This document shows, piece by piece, positions 53,005 through 61,130 of a stretch of DNA of 64,000 nt (within the stretch, counting starts at the first letter, position 1; every line of letters begins with the position of its first letter). A program made the position numbers and the translations under genes. The notes beneath the pieces were generated by a model. The model did not search any database. It saw nothing but the letters and a program-made list of their open reading frames with translations, and was not told where the DNA came from. This stretch comes from Clostridium uliginosum (GTDB taxonomy: Bacteria > Bacillota > Clostridia > Clostridiales > Clostridiaceae). Location: positions 1-64,000 of the forward strand of contig NZ_FOMG01000006.1 of the NCBI RefSeq assembly GCF_900112485.1. The letters are read 5' to 3'.

Positions 53005-53115
53005 TAGATAGCATCCATAACATTCCAACTTATATAAGTTGGAGATAACGGCTGCACGGTCTTGGATAAGTTCTTCTAAGTTTGAGATAGAGAACATTTA
53101 TATTAAGAAAACTCC
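53005..53115 (-). repeat. Hairpin-rich repeat (family 4), copy 2
   Basis: The reverse complement matches 29105-29213. The apical stem here is CCAACTTATATAAGTTGG. It lies antisense to the surrounding operon, between the flgE stop and its terminator. Confidence 0.7.
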
Positions 53116-53137
53116 ATATTAAGCTTAGAATCACTTT

Positions 53138-53179
53138 GTTAAAAGAGGAAGATGACCTCATCTTCCTCTTTTAATAACA
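53138..53179 (+). terminator. Strong hairpin between flgE and flbD
   Basis: AAAAGAGGAAGATGA / TCATCTTCCTCTTTT is a perfect 15-bp stem with a 2-nt loop; A and T tracts on both sides. It would split the operon into two transcription units. Confidence 0.85.
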
Positions 53180-53255
53180 ATTTATAATGCTAAACTAATG
53201 ATAAAATTTACTCTAAGGTAAAAAATATATTTTATTAGAAACTAAGATAAATCTT

Positions 53256-53284
53256 TTGATACATTGTTAATTGTACAGTGTAAT
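53256..53284 (+). promoter_or_regulatory. Sigma-A-type promoter of the flbD-mot-fli unit
   Basis: TTGATA at 53256-53261, 17 nt, TGTAAT at 53279-53284, after the terminator and before flbD. Confidence 0.55.
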
Positions 53285-53309
53285 TTTTATATTGATAAGG
53301 AGGGATTTC

Positions 53310-53501
53310 ATGATTGAAGTAACTGGAATGAATAATAAATCTTTCATACTTAATGACGATCATATTGAAAAAATAGAAGAGATGCCAGAGACAATAATTA
53401 CACTGAATAATGGCAAGAAGTACATAGTTACTGAAAGTATAAACGAAGTTAGATCTAGAATTATAAAATATAAAAGAGAAATTTTTATTCATGGTGTATA
53501 G
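53310..53501 (+). CDS. flbD: FlbD family protein (63 aa)
   Basis: IEVTGMNNKSFILNDDHIEKIEEMPETIITLNNGKKYIVTES is the full FlbD signature. Small protein of unclear role, regularly placed between flgE and motA. ATG 53310 after AAGGAGGG; an earlier in-frame ATG at 53271 has no ribosome site. Confidence 0.92.
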   Translation: MIEVTGMNNKSFILNDDHIEKIEEMPETIITLNNGKKYIVTESINEVRSRIIKYKREIFIHGV

Positions 53502-53513
53502 GAGGCATTAATA

Positions 53514-54329
53514 ATGAAGAAGACAGACGTTATGACTGCTGTAGGATTAGTGTTAGGAATGGGATTAATGACTTATGGTATGGCAAGTGGAGGTTCAGGT
53601 GCAAGTAACTTAAAGTTATTTTGGGATTTATCATCAATTGCGATAACACTAGGAGGATCAATTGCAGCAGTAATAATTGTGTATCCGTTAGATGAAATTA
53701 AAAAAGCAGGTAAATTGTTTGCTCAATCATTTAAAGAACCAGCATCTTCAGGAATGGAAACAATAAAACAATTTGCTGATCTTTCTAAAAAAGCAAGAAG
53801 AGATGGTTTATTATCTTTAGAAGATACTATAGCTGAATTAGAAGATGACTTTTTAAAACAGGGATTACAAATGGTGGTAGATGGAATAGAACCAGAATCT
53901 ATTAAAGAAATATTAGAACTTGATATATGTGAGATGGAGTCTAGACATAAATCAGGAGCGGGAATATTTTCAGCTTGGGGAGCTTTTGCTCCAGGATTTG
54001 GTATGCTTGGTACCCTTATAGGATTAATACAAATGCTTGCAAATCTTACTGATTCAAGTACAATAGCATCAGGAATGGGCAAAGCGCTCATAACAACATT
54101 TTACGGTTCGCTTATAGCAAATATATTTGCCTCACCAATAGCACAAAATTTAATGCTTAAAAGCCAAAAAGAATGTACTATGAAAGAAATGATGCTTGAA
54201 GGAATACTTTCAATTCAATCTGGAGTTAATCCTAGAATTGTTGAAGATAAGCTTATAGCATATTTATCACCACAAGAGAGAAAAGTTTATGCACAAAGTA
54301 ATTTAGAAGACAATGCAGGAGTTGCATAG
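53514..54329 (+). CDS. motA: Motor stator protein MotA (271 aa)
   Basis: Four membrane helices: VGLVLGMGLMTYGMASGG, DLSSIAITLGGSIAAVIIVYP, FGMLGTLIGLIQMLANL and ALITTFYGSLIANIFASPIA. Between helices 2 and 3 is the cytoplasmic loop that presses on FliG (conserved Arg/Glu in KKARRDGLLSLEDTI). Proton channel with MotB. Confidence 0.96.
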   Translation: MKKTDVMTAVGLVLGMGLMTYGMASGGSGASNLKLFWDLSSIAITLGGSIAAVIIVYPLDEIKKAGKLFAQSFKEPASSGMETIKQFADLSKKARRDGLLSLEDTIAELEDDFLKQGLQMVVDGIEPESIKEILELDICEMESRHKSGAGIFSAWGAFAPGFGMLGTLIGLIQMLANLTDSSTIASGMGKALITTFYGSLIANIFASPIAQNLMLKSQKECTMKEMMLEGILSIQSGVNPRIVEDKLIAYLSPQERKVYAQSNLEDNAGVA

Positions 54330-54331
54330 AT

Positions 54332-55072
54332 ATGGCTAGAAGAAAGAAGTCAGATGATAGTGGTGGATTAAGAGGTGATGAATGGCTAGGAACATATTCT
54401 GATTGTGTTACACTCCTTTTAACTTTTTTTATTTTACTTTATGCTATGTCAAGTGTTGATGCTCAAAAAGTACAATCAATATCACAAGCCTTTGTAACTG
54501 TTATGTCAGGTAAATCAGGAGACACATTTTTAGAGTATAATATGTATAATGGAAAGGTACCTATAATTGGTGGTGAATCAGATGTTCAAGGTATGGTTGA
54601 TTCTGGAGCTTTGGGAAAAGGCAGTATGTATCAGGAAATAAAAGATTTCGTAGAAAAAAATGAGTTAACAGGAGCAATGGATATTAAGAACGATAGACGT
54701 GGCATTATATTGGAACTTAAGGATAATGTTTTATTTGAATCTGGAAAAGCTAATTTAATTCCAGGGAGTAAGGAAATATTAGAAAAAGTTAATGCCCTAA
54801 TGGAATCTTTGCCTAATTTAGTTACGATAGAAGGACATACAGATAATGTCCCTATTAGTAATTCCAAATATGCAAGTAACTGGGAATTATCAACTGAAAG
54901 AGCTGTAACAGTAGTAAGATATTTTGTAGAAGAAAAAAAGCAAGACCCTTTAAAATTTAGTGCGGCTGGATATGGTGAATTTAGGCCTGTAGAAGAGAAT
55001 AATTCTGAGGAAAATAAAGCGAAAAATAGAAGAGTTAATATTTTAATTGAGGCGAGTAATAATAAGGAGTGA
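54332..55072 (+). CDS. motB: Motor stator protein MotB (246 aa)
   Basis: Single N-terminal membrane helix with the proton-carrying Asp in YSDCVTLLLTFFILLYAMSS. The C-terminal OmpA-like peptidoglycan-binding domain has VTIEGHTDNVPISNSKYASNWELSTERAVTVV and AGYGEFRPVEENNSEENKAKNRRVNILI. It follows motA by 2 nt. Confidence 0.96.
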   Translation: MARRKKSDDSGGLRGDEWLGTYSDCVTLLLTFFILLYAMSSVDAQKVQSISQAFVTVMSGKSGDTFLEYNMYNGKVPIIGGESDVQGMVDSGALGKGSMYQEIKDFVEKNELTGAMDIKNDRRGIILELKDNVLFESGKANLIPGSKEILEKVNALMESLPNLVTIEGHTDNVPISNSKYASNWELSTERAVTVVRYFVEEKKQDPLKFSAAGYGEFRPVEENNSEENKAKNRRVNILIEASNNKE

Positions 55073-55077
55073 TAATA

Positions 55078-55569
55078 GTGGCTGATAAAGAAAAAGAGAA
55101 AGAAGTAAAGGTTAAATCAGGTGGAATGAAAAAGGTATTATTGATAATAGTATTGCTATTAATTGTAGGAGGGGGAACTTTTGGAGCAACATATTATATG
55201 TTTATGCAAAAAGGAGGCGCCGAAGCCAATGCCAAGCCGGTTATAAAAGAAGTAGTTCCAGATCCAGTTTATGTTGATCTTGGAGAAGTTACAGTTAATT
55301 TAGCAGATGAAGGTGGAAAAAGATTTTTTAAAGGACAAATATCTGTAGGATATGATGCTACATCTAAGGATGCAGCAGAAGAATTAGTAAAAAAGAAGGT
55401 TGCAGTAAGAGATGCAACATTATTTTATTTAAAATCTTTAAAAGTTGATTTTATAAATAATCCAAACAATGAAAAAGAAATGAAAAAACAACTTGCAGAA
55501 AAAATCAACGCACAATTAGTAAAGTCTAAGATTATTGATGTTAGATTTGATAGTATTCTAACTCAATAG
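55078..55569 (+). CDS. fliL: Flagellar basal body-associated protein FliL (163 aa)
   Basis: Lys-rich start, one membrane helix (VLLIIVLLLIVGGGTFGATYYMF) and an extracytoplasmic domain with VYVDLGEVTVNLADEGGKRFFKGQISVGYD. It stabilises the stator. The GTG at 55069 is inside AAGGAGTG; GTG 55078 is chosen. Confidence 0.92.
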   Translation: MADKEKEKEVKVKSGGMKKVLLIIVLLLIVGGGTFGATYYMFMQKGGAEANAKPVIKEVVPDPVYVDLGEVTVNLADEGGKRFFKGQISVGYDATSKDAAEELVKKKVAVRDATLFYLKSLKVDFINNPNNEKEMKKQLAEKINAQLVKSKIIDVRFDSILTQ

Positions 55570-55582
55570 GATGGAGAATACA

Positions 55583-55969
55583 ATGGTATTTGATTTTATA
55601 AAAATGTGTATATATTTATCAATAATTTTAGGACTAATATTTTTAATGTTTAGATTACTAGGTAGTAAGATTAATCAAATTAATGATAAAAAATATATGA
55701 AAATAGTAGATAAATTACAAGTAACAAAAGAAAATAGCCTTATAGTTGTTAAAGTAGGAAAAAGAGGTTATGTGATGACTAGTTCATCATCTCATATGGA
55801 AAAATTAGAAGAGTTATCAGAAGAAGAAATTAATATAATTGAAGAAGATAAGAAAAAATTACTATATGAAACAAGTGAAGTTTATAATAAATTTTGCTCA
55901 AATCCTAAGGATAAGTTTTTAAATATAGTTAATAATATAAGGGCAAAAGGAGACAAGCATGAAAAATAA
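55583..55969 (+). CDS. fliO: Flagellar biosynthesis protein FliO/FliZ (128 aa)
   Basis: N-terminal membrane helix MCIYLSIILGLIFLMFRLLGS, then the FliO core MKIVDKLQVTKENSLIVVKVGKRGYVMTSSSSHMEKLEEL. It assists assembly of FliP in the export gate. ATG 55571 overlaps AGGATGGAG, so 55583 is used. It overlaps fliP by 11 nt. Confidence 0.88.
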   Translation: MVFDFIKMCIYLSIILGLIFLMFRLLGSKINQINDKKYMKIVDKLQVTKENSLIVVKVGKRGYVMTSSSSHMEKLEELSEEEINIIEEDKKKLLYETSEVYNKFCSNPKDKFLNIVNNIRAKGDKHEK

Positions 55970-56738
55970 TAGAAAAAAAGCAATATTAATATTAATAATA
56001 GCTTTTGGAATTATAGCATTTTGTGGAATAGATGCATATGCTGCTCCAACTAATGTAAATTTGCCAAAAGTAAATTTATCTATTGGAGATGGGACAACTA
56101 CTCCAACAGATTACGTGAGTAATATCAAAATATTGATATTTTTTACAATCCTCTCAGTGTTACCATCTATAGTAATAATGCTAACATCTTTTACTAGAAT
56201 AATTGTTGTTTTTTCATTTGTAAAAACTGCTATGGGAGTGCAACAGGCAATTCCAAATCAAATTTTAGTAGGATTAGCATTGTTTTTGACAATATTTATT
56301 ATGCAACCTATATATAATCAAATTAACACTAATGCACTTCAACCATATTTAGAACAGAGCATAACTCAGGAACAGGCTATTGAAGTAGGATCAAAGCCAT
56401 TAAAGGATTTTATGTTAAAACAAACTAGAGAAAAAGATTTAGATTTATTTGTTGAAATTAATAACACAAATACAAAAGAATTAACAAGAGAAAATATTCC
56501 ATTTACAACATTAATTCCAGCATTTGCAATAAGTGAATTAAAAACAGCATTTCAAATAGGATTTTTAATATATTTGCCATTTATTGTAATAGATATGGTT
56601 GTAGCAAGTATACTTATGTCCATGGGAATGATGATGTTACCACCGTCTATGATATCATTGCCTTTTAAATTATTATTATTTGTAATGGTAGATGGATGGT
56701 ATTTATTAGTAAAATCTTTAGTTATGAGTTTTTCGTGA
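55959..56738 (+). CDS. fliP: Export gate protein FliP (259 aa)
   Basis: Signal-peptide-like first helix (AILILIIAFGIIAFCGIDAYAAP), LTSFTRIIVVFSFVKTAMGVQQAIPNQILVGLALFLTIFIMQP, IPFTTLIPAFAISELKTAFQIGFLIYLPFIVIDMVVASILMSMGMMMLPPSMISLPFKLLLFVMVDGW: near-consensus FliP. Forms the export pore with FliQ and FliR. Confidence 0.97.
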   Translation: MKNNRKKAILILIIAFGIIAFCGIDAYAAPTNVNLPKVNLSIGDGTTTPTDYVSNIKILIFFTILSVLPSIVIMLTSFTRIIVVFSFVKTAMGVQQAIPNQILVGLALFLTIFIMQPIYNQINTNALQPYLEQSITQEQAIEVGSKPLKDFMLKQTREKDLDLFVEINNTNTKELTRENIPFTTLIPAFAISELKTAFQIGFLIYLPFIVIDMVVASILMSMGMMMLPPSMISLPFKLLLFVMVDGWYLLVKSLVMSFS

Positions 56739-56748
56739 GGTGAAAAGG

Positions 56749-57018
56749 ATGAGTCAAGCATTACTAAATGGTATAATTAAAGATACAATAATAGTTGCAG
56801 TAAAGTTATCAGCACCAATACTTATTGTAATATTAATTGTAGGATTAATTATAAGTATTTTACAAGCAACCACCCAAGTTCAAGAACAAACACTAACTTT
56901 TATTCCAAAGTTAATAGCATCAGCAATAGTTGGAATATTATTAAGTAGCTGGATGCTTCAAACGCTTATGTCTTTTACAACAAGAATATTTGATTTAATA
57001 ACTAAAGTTACAAGTTAA
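56749..57018 (+). CDS. fliQ: Export gate protein FliQ (89 aa)
   Basis: Two membrane helices: TIIVAVKLSAPILIVILIVGLIISILQATTQVQEQTLTFIPKL then IVGILLSSWMLQTLMSF. 89 residues is the exact family length when ATG 56749 is used rather than GTG 56740 inside GAGGTGA. Confidence 0.95.
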   Translation: MSQALLNGIIKDTIIVAVKLSAPILIVILIVGLIISILQATTQVQEQTLTFIPKLIASAIVGILLSSWMLQTLMSFTTRIFDLITKVTS

Positions 57019-57032
57019 GGGGGGTAGATTAT

Positions 57033-58874
57033 TTGATAGATACAGTCTACTTTCTTGCTTTATTTTTTATATTTTTAAGATTAACTGCATATTTTGTCGT
57101 AGTTAATGCATTTTTTCCTAGTGGAACTCCACAGATTTTAAAAGGAACTTTATGCTTAATTCTTTCTTTTGGAGTATTAGGCGGAGTAGATTATGGAACT
57201 ATAAATGGTATAAGTGGTACATATCATTTGGTATTTTTCGCAGTGAGTGAAATAATGACAGGAATAATATTGGGTATTATTACAAATCTAATATTTGAAG
57301 TAGTAAAATTTTCAGGAAGTTGGATGGACATACATGCAGGTTTTGCAATGGTATCTGTATTAGATCCAACGACACACACACAGTCTACATTGTTTGGAAA
57401 TTTTTCGTATATGATATCTATGATGATATTTTTTATTGTAGATGGACATCATATAATTATAAAATTACTAATTGAAAGCTTTAATATAGTACCAATTGGT
57501 AAAACTATTGTTTATCAAGAAACTATGCTAGCTGTTATTTACACTATTAGTAATTATTTTGTTTTAGGAGTGAAAATAGCAATACCTATGGTATTGATAA
57601 TTGTTATAACAGATTTATGCTTGGGGTTAATTTCAAGGACAGTACCTACAATACCAGTTATGATATTTGGGTTACCAATTAAAAACATGTTGGGATTTAT
57701 TACATATATAATTTTATTACCTATGATGTTTAAAGTAATTACTACAGCTATATATAATTTACCAAGTGTTTTTGAATATATATCTAAAGCAGTACCAGCA
57801 GTACCTTTAGTTTTAATATTTGCAGATGATAAGACAGAAGAAGCAACACCTAAGAAAAAATCAGATTCTAGGAAAAAGGGACAGGTAGCGAGAAGTAAGG
57901 ATGTTTCAGTTGCACTTACAATGGCGATATGCACATTTACAATTTCTGGCTTGTGGAATACTTCAGTTAACACATTTAAAGAAACAATAATTTATTTTTT
58001 GGGATTTCCTGGATTAGATAATTTTAGTCAATTAACTTCTAAAAATTTTATGATAACAGCTATTATTAAAATAGCAACAGTAGCATTACCATTTGCAATT
58101 TCTATAATGATAGGAGGCATAGTTGCAAGTTTTCTACAGACTGGTTTTATGTTGACAAAAGAGCCATTAAAGCCTTCACTTGGAAAATTAAATCCAATTA
58201 AAGGATTTAAAAATATGTTTTCTAAAAGAACTTTGGTTGGGTTAATGAAGAACTTAGCAGTTGTAACACTTATATCAATTTTTGCTTATAGATATGTTGA
58301 AAAAAATTATCCTAATATAATGAACATTTCTAATCTTTATTTGCCTTCGTTAGGAAATGAAGTAAAAGATTTAGTGGTTGGAATTTTTATGCAAATAACG
58401 TTTGTATTAATTATTATAGCAGCCATAGATTATTTTATGCAATTTAGAATGCACAATAAAGAATTAAGAATGACTAAACAGGAAATTAAAGATGAATACA
58501 AGCAATCTGAAGGAGACCCTCAATTAAAATCTAAGATTAAACAAAAGCAAAGAGAAATGGGAATGAGAAGAATGATGCATTCTGTTGCAGATGCTACAGT
58601 TGTAATTACAAATCCTACTCATTTAGCTATTGCTTTAAAGTATGAAGAAGGTGGAGATATGGAAGCTCCCAAGGTTGTTGCAAAAGGAGCAGATTATATT
58701 GCTCTTAAACTTAAAAAAGTAGCGCAAGAAAATAATGTTCCTGTTATTGAAAATAAAACGTTAGCAAGAATGATGTATGAAAGAGTGGAGATAGATAAAG
58801 ATATACCACAAGATTTATATCAAGGAGTTGCAGAGATTTTAGCAATAGTATTGAAACTTAAAAACAAAAACTAG
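57033..58874 (+). CDS. Fused export gate protein FliR-FlhB (613 aa)
   Basis: Residues 1-255: FliR membrane domain (FFIFLRLTAYFVVVNAFFPSGTPQ; GIILGIITNLIFEVVKFSGSWMDIHAGFAM). Residues about 260-613: FlhB, beginning DDKTEEATPKKKSDSRKKGQVARSKDVS, with four membrane helices and the autocleavage site NPTH in VVITNPTHLAIALKYE near 535. FlhB switches export specificity at the hook-length signal from FliK. Such fusions occur in several clostridia. TTG start after AAGGGGGG. Confidence 0.96.
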   Translation: MIDTVYFLALFFIFLRLTAYFVVVNAFFPSGTPQILKGTLCLILSFGVLGGVDYGTINGISGTYHLVFFAVSEIMTGIILGIITNLIFEVVKFSGSWMDIHAGFAMVSVLDPTTHTQSTLFGNFSYMISMMIFFIVDGHHIIIKLLIESFNIVPIGKTIVYQETMLAVIYTISNYFVLGVKIAIPMVLIIVITDLCLGLISRTVPTIPVMIFGLPIKNMLGFITYIILLPMMFKVITTAIYNLPSVFEYISKAVPAVPLVLIFADDKTEEATPKKKSDSRKKGQVARSKDVSVALTMAICTFTISGLWNTSVNTFKETIIYFLGFPGLDNFSQLTSKNFMITAIIKIATVALPFAISIMIGGIVASFLQTGFMLTKEPLKPSLGKLNPIKGFKNMFSKRTLVGLMKNLAVVTLISIFAYRYVEKNYPNIMNISNLYLPSLGNEVKDLVVGIFMQITFVLIIIAAIDYFMQFRMHNKELRMTKQEIKDEYKQSEGDPQLKSKIKQKQREMGMRRMMHSVADATVVITNPTHLAIALKYEEGGDMEAPKVVAKGADYIALKLKKVAQENNVPVIENKTLARMMYERVEIDKDIPQDLYQGVAEILAIVLKLKNKN

Positions 58875-58877
58875 TTT

Positions 58878-59039
58878 TAGGCACATTCCAAAAAATAATA
58901 GACCAGTATGCTTGTCTATTTTGCGTCATACTGCGTCGGTAAGTTATCCTAATAGATAAGCTATGAGCATAACTTACCTCTTTGTTTGACACGAAATATA
59001 CGATGCATCTTTGGTGTATTATTCTTTTGAATGTGCTTA
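58878..59039 (+). mobile_element. Family 1 palindromic MITE-like element, copy D (intact reference)
   Basis: Ends TAGGCACATT / GAATGTGCTTA, left arm AATAATAGACCAGTATG, inner hairpin CAGTATG...CATACTG, GTCGGTAAGTTAT / ATAACTTACC stem and right arm TTTGACACGAAATATACGATG. It sits in the middle of the export operon, with its right end about 10 nt before the flhA ribosome site. Confidence 0.8.
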
Positions 59040-59063
59040 CTTTAAATAAAGGATGGGATAGGA

Positions 59064-61130
59064 TTGGGATTAGGCAACAAAAAGCTCGATATAAAGAATA
59101 ATTTAGATGTAGTAGTAGCAGGAGCTGTTATATGTATAGTACTTATGATGATAGTACCTCTACCAAAGGCAGTACTGGATGTACTTTTAGCATTTAATAT
59201 AACATTATCAGTAGTTATTATTATGATAACTATGTTTACAACCGATGTTTTGCAGCTTTCTGTATTTCCAACATTATTACTAGTTACAACATTGTTTAGA
59301 TTAGGACTTAATATATCCTCAACAAGGCTTGTATTAAGTGAAGGTGATGCAGGAAAAATCATTCAAGCTTTTGGTGAATTTGTTATAGGTGGTAATTATG
59401 TAGTTGGTATTATTATATTCTTAATTATAGTAATAATTCAATTTATAGTTATTACAGCAGGAGCAGGAAGAGTTTCAGAAGTATCCGCTAGATTTACACT
59501 TGATGCTATGCCAGGTAAGCAAATGAGTATTGATGCTGATTTGAATTCTGGATTAATAGATGAAATTATGGCAAAAAAAAGAAGGCAAGATCTACAATCA
59601 GAAGCAGATTTTTATGGTTCTATGGATGGTGCATCTAAATTCGTTAAAGGAGATGCAGTAGCGGGACTTATAATTACAGCAATAAATATAATAGCTGGTA
59701 TTATCATTGGTGTTATGCAAAAGAATTTAAGCGTAGCAGATGCAGCACAAAAGTATGTACAATTAACAATTGGTGATGGACTTGTAAGCCAAGTTCCAGC
59801 ATTGTTAATATCAACAGCTTCAGGTATATTAGTTACACGTTCTGGAAGTGCTGAAAATTTTGGTAAGTCATTATCAAAACAATTAACAGGATTTCCAATT
59901 GCAACATCAATAGCTAGTACGGTAATGTTATTTTTAGCATTGGTTCCTGGTATGCCTAAGTTTCCATTTTTAACAGCGGCAATATCAATGGGTGTATTAT
60001 CATATATGCTATATAAAGAAGAAAACAAACAACAAGAAAAAGAATTTGTTTCAGAAGAGGAAGAAATTATTGAATCAGAGCGTAAGGAACCAGAAAATGT
60101 TATGAATTTAATTTCAGTAGAACCAATGGAGGTTGAAATTGGTTATGGACTTATTCCTTTAGCAGATGAAAGTTCTGGTGGAGATTTATTACAAAGAATT
60201 GCTTCTGTTAGAAGGCAATGTGCTATTGAGATGGGGATTGTAGTTCAACCTATAAGAATTAGAGATAATCTTCAATTAAAAACTAACGAGTATGTAGTAA
60301 AAATAAGGGGTACATCAGTAGCGTCTTCAGAATTAATGCCTAGTATGTTACTTTGTATGAATCCTAGCGGAGAAGTATTGGAAATACCTGGGATAAAGAC
60401 TTTTGAACCAACTTTTAAATTACCAGCGGTATGGATAAATAAGGATCAAAGAGAAGAAGCAGAAATTAAAGGTTTTACAATAGTTGACCCAACAACAGTT
60501 ATGGTAACTCATTTAACTGAAACAATTAAAGCTCATTCTTATGAGTTGCTTGGAAGGCAAGAAGTTAAGCTTATTGTTGATAACTTAAAGGAAAAATACA
60601 GTGCTGTTATTGAAGAGCTTATTCCAGATTTGATGACAATAGGAGAAATTCAAAAAATATTACAAAATCTTTTAAGAGAAAAAGTGCCAATAAAAGATAT
60701 GGTTACTATAATGGAATCATTAGCTGATAATTCTAGAAATACAAGAGATATAGAAGTGTTAACTGAATATGTTAGATTTGCACTTGCAAGAACTATTTGT
60801 AATCAAATGATAGATGAAAATAATGTTATTACAGTAGTGACATTAGATCCTAGTATTGAAGAAATTATTGGTAGTAATATTCAAAAATCTATTCAAGGAT
60901 CATTCCCAACAGTTGATCCGGAAACAACTACAAATGTACTTTCAAGTATAAAAAATACTATTGAAACAGTTTATTTTAATAATAATCAACCAGTTATTTT
61001 GGTATCACCAAACATAAGAGCTGTGTTTAAAAAGTTAATTGAGATGGTATTTCCACATGTTATGGTAATTTCATTAAATGAGATACCAAATGATGTTGAA
61101 ATAAATAGTGGAGGAGTTGTAACTATTTAA
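59064..61130 (+). CDS. flhA: Export gate protein FlhA (688 aa)
   Basis: Eight membrane helices in residues 1-320 with PTLLLVTTLFRLGLNISSTRLVL and the cytoplasmic FHIPEP-type loop, here RFTLDAMPGKQMSIDADLNSG. C-terminal cytosolic chaperone-docking domain 350-688 (GYGLIPLADESSGGDLLQRI). TTG start after AAAGGATGGGA. The stop overlaps flhF ATG by 1 nt. Confidence 0.96.
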   Translation: MGLGNKKLDIKNNLDVVVAGAVICIVLMMIVPLPKAVLDVLLAFNITLSVVIIMITMFTTDVLQLSVFPTLLLVTTLFRLGLNISSTRLVLSEGDAGKIIQAFGEFVIGGNYVVGIIIFLIIVIIQFIVITAGAGRVSEVSARFTLDAMPGKQMSIDADLNSGLIDEIMAKKRRQDLQSEADFYGSMDGASKFVKGDAVAGLIITAINIIAGIIIGVMQKNLSVADAAQKYVQLTIGDGLVSQVPALLISTASGILVTRSGSAENFGKSLSKQLTGFPIATSIASTVMLFLALVPGMPKFPFLTAAISMGVLSYMLYKEENKQQEKEFVSEEEEIIESERKEPENVMNLISVEPMEVEIGYGLIPLADESSGGDLLQRIASVRRQCAIEMGIVVQPIRIRDNLQLKTNEYVVKIRGTSVASSELMPSMLLCMNPSGEVLEIPGIKTFEPTFKLPAVWINKDQREEAEIKGFTIVDPTTVMVTHLTETIKAHSYELLGRQEVKLIVDNLKEKYSAVIEELIPDLMTIGEIQKILQNLLREKVPIKDMVTIMESLADNSRNTRDIEVLTEYVRFALARTICNQMIDENNVITVVTLDPSIEEIIGSNIQKSIQGSFPTVDPETTTNVLSSIKNTIETVYFNNNQPVILVSPNIRAVFKKLIEMVFPHVMVISLNEIPNDVEINSGGVVTI

